NCBI GenBank assembly: GCA_027005175.1
Contig: JALTMC010000214.1
Span: 1-6,507, forward strand
From: Myxococcales bacterium
GTDB taxonomy: Bacteria > Myxococcota_C > UBA6777
Direction: 5' to 3'
DNA: 6,507 bases
This document shows, one piece after another, positions 5,709-6,507 of the stretch. The notes beneath the pieces are model-generated. The model saw only the letters and a program-made list of their open reading frames with translations, did not search any database and was not told the origin of the DNA. The position numbers were made by a program, and so were the translations under genes. How positions within the stretch are numbered: the first letter of the stretch is position 1; each line of letters starts with the position of its first letter.

Positions 5709-6075
5709 GATGTTAAAGCTGAAATCGCTGCGATCACCAAGCCCAAGCAGATCGTCGCCTTTATGGCTACCTGGGTTGAACTCAAAAAAATTAGCTACAA
5801 ATCGAAGTGATTGCATGAGGCTCCACTGCTTTTCTCCGATCGATTACGCCCTAACATCACATGATACTTGGATCTTCTTTTCCTCGCAACGAATAGAATC
5901 ACGTGGGGTGGAGTTCGCGAGGTTCTTCTCCATATGCAAAAGTTATAGGATTCGCGATCCTGACGCAGATTGTTCAAGCGTTGAAGAACCATGCCGTACC
6001 TTTACTTACATAAACCCTGTATCGCAATATCGATATATTGTGTTGTGGAGAAGGCTGGGTGATAGGATAGATGAT
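5709..6075 (+). other. 367-nt stretch with no clear gene; two overlapping open frames and inverted repeats
   Basis: No RNA gene, promoter with acceptable -35/-10 pair, or hairpin-plus-T terminator was seen. The esterase frame, continued past its TAA, is open for 33 more codons (5709-5807; TGA at 5808-5810) and reads like protein, including KPKQIVAFMATWVEL. In another frame an ATG at 5710 opens a frame without any stop to the window end, joining the signal peptide of the next gene. Short inverted repeats lie at 5724-5734, 5947-5961 and 6025-6040. It may hold the promoter of the next gene, a gene remnant, or an unusually long N-terminus. Confidence 0.55.
6025..6040. repeat. AT-rich inverted repeat upstream of the last gene
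   Basis: Arms CAATAT and ATATTG flank CGAT, and a perfect 10-base palindrome ATATCGATAT sits at 6027-6036. It lies about 35 nt before the ATG at 6076, a reasonable place for an operator, but no regulator is known and AT-rich palindromes occur by chance. Confidence 0.35.
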
Positions 6076-6507
6076 ATGTGGTGTTTAAAGTCTTTGTCAG
6101 GTTTGAGTTGCTTGGGGGTATTTGCTTTTTGGCTTGGAGTTTCTCCGGGTCAGGTCGAAGCATCAACCCGTGTCTGCTTTTCTCTGCGAAAGACCGCTCA
6201 ATACGAACGTGCTGCACAGTGCTACTTGAAGCTGTTTCGAGGTGTTGACAAACATGCAATATGGCGCAAGGATGCGGGATTGTTTAAAGATCGATTTTTG
6301 CGACAGGCAGCACGAAGTTATATTCAGATGAGCCGTAAGTCCCGAAGTATGGGACAAAAAAACTATATGAAGATGCAGGCTGTTCGGTACTTGAAGTTGT
6401 CTTTTAAAAAGGGCTATTGCGAGGCTGCGGATCGTTGCCGAAGCAATGGCTTGGTGGCTGAAAAAATAGAGAAAAGTGTTCGATTTACGTCGCTTGCAGT
6501 GATTACC
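6076..6507 (+). CDS. Unrecognised exported helical protein, 3'-truncated by the window end
   Basis: 144 codons are visible, with no stop before the edge. Residues 1-29 are a convincing Sec signal peptide: MWCLK, a hydrophobic core SLSGLSCLGVFAFWLGV, then SPGQVEA with cleavage before Ser30. The remainder looks alpha-helical and basic, with helix-repeat-like segments (YERAAQCYLKLF at 43-54, RFLRQAARSYIQM at 73-85, KMQAVRYLKLSFKKGY at 99-114) reminiscent of TPR/Sel1-type repeats. I cannot name a family. Four Cys in the mature part (34, 49, 115, 121) could form disulfides in the periplasm. ATG 6076 is chosen for the signal peptide; its ribosome site is weak (AGG at 6064-6066). The same frame is open upstream to an ATG at 5710, so a much longer N-terminus is formally possible. 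No functional link to the APE genes is evident. Confidence 0.65.
   Translation, partial: MWCLKSLSGLSCLGVFAFWLGVSPGQVEASTRVCFSLRKTAQYERAAQCYLKLFRGVDKHAIWRKDAGLFKDRFLRQAARSYIQMSRKSRSMGQKNYMKMQAVRYLKLSFKKGYCEAADRCRSNGLVAEKIEKSVRFTSLAVIT

Noticed and set aside
5947-5961. AGGAT/ATCCT hairpin as a transcription terminator
   Set aside because: The stem is only 5 bp and no T run follows.
5795-5992. 65-codon minus-strand frame in the intergenic stretch
   Set aside because: Low-complexity basic translation, no ribosome site seen and no recognisable feature.

Overview
This window comes from a Gram-negative bacterium of roughly middling GC. The evidence is a run of type II fatty-acid/polyketide enzymes, two exported envelope factors (a LolA-like carrier and a DUF3261 lipoprotein), and further proteins with signal sequences. 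Gene content and order fit an aryl polyene (APE) pigment cluster. The flanking secreted genes resemble those of myxobacterial ('deltaproteobacterial') or planctomycete-like genomes, but I cannot assign a genus and hold the lineage only weakly. Every gene I can support is on the + strand.

Layout. Bases 1-113 are the last 36 codons of a beta-ketoacyl-ACP synthase. It overlaps (ATGA) a hotdog-fold 3-hydroxyacyl-ACP dehydratase of the ApeP type (110-604). After a 74-nt gap comes a FabG-type ketoreductase (679-1422), which overlaps by one base (TAATG) a complete FabF-type ketosynthase (1422-2654). That gene overlaps a LolA-like periplasmic carrier (2651-3313). A DUF3261 lipoprotein (3323-3925) follows 9 nt later. 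Then, 46 nt on, comes a secreted SGNH-fold sialate O-acetylesterase-like protein (3972-5708). A 367-nt stretch without a clear gene (5709-6075) separates it from a 3'-truncated exported protein that I do not recognise (6076-6507).

How the genes fit together. The ketosynthases, reductase and dehydratase would run condensation, keto-reduction and dehydration cycles on ACP-bound chains to build a conjugated polyene. The LolA-like and DUF3261 proteins would help carry the lipid-linked product across the periplasm or place it in the outer membrane. The tight overlaps imply one translationally coupled transcript over at least 1-3925. The esterase is close enough to be co-transcribed, but it is not a known APE component and may simply be a neighbour. 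No convincing promoter, intrinsic terminator, tRNA/rRNA, CRISPR array or insertion sequence was seen.

The least ordinary parts are the edges of the esterase and the region after it. The esterase has about 65 polar/basic residues before its hydrophobic export segment and an extremely arginine-rich internal insertion (18 Arg in 44 residues). Behind its stop codon lie two overlapping open frames. One of them stays open for 266 codons, to the end of the window, and leads directly into the signal peptide of the last gene. I found no clearly new multi-gene system.
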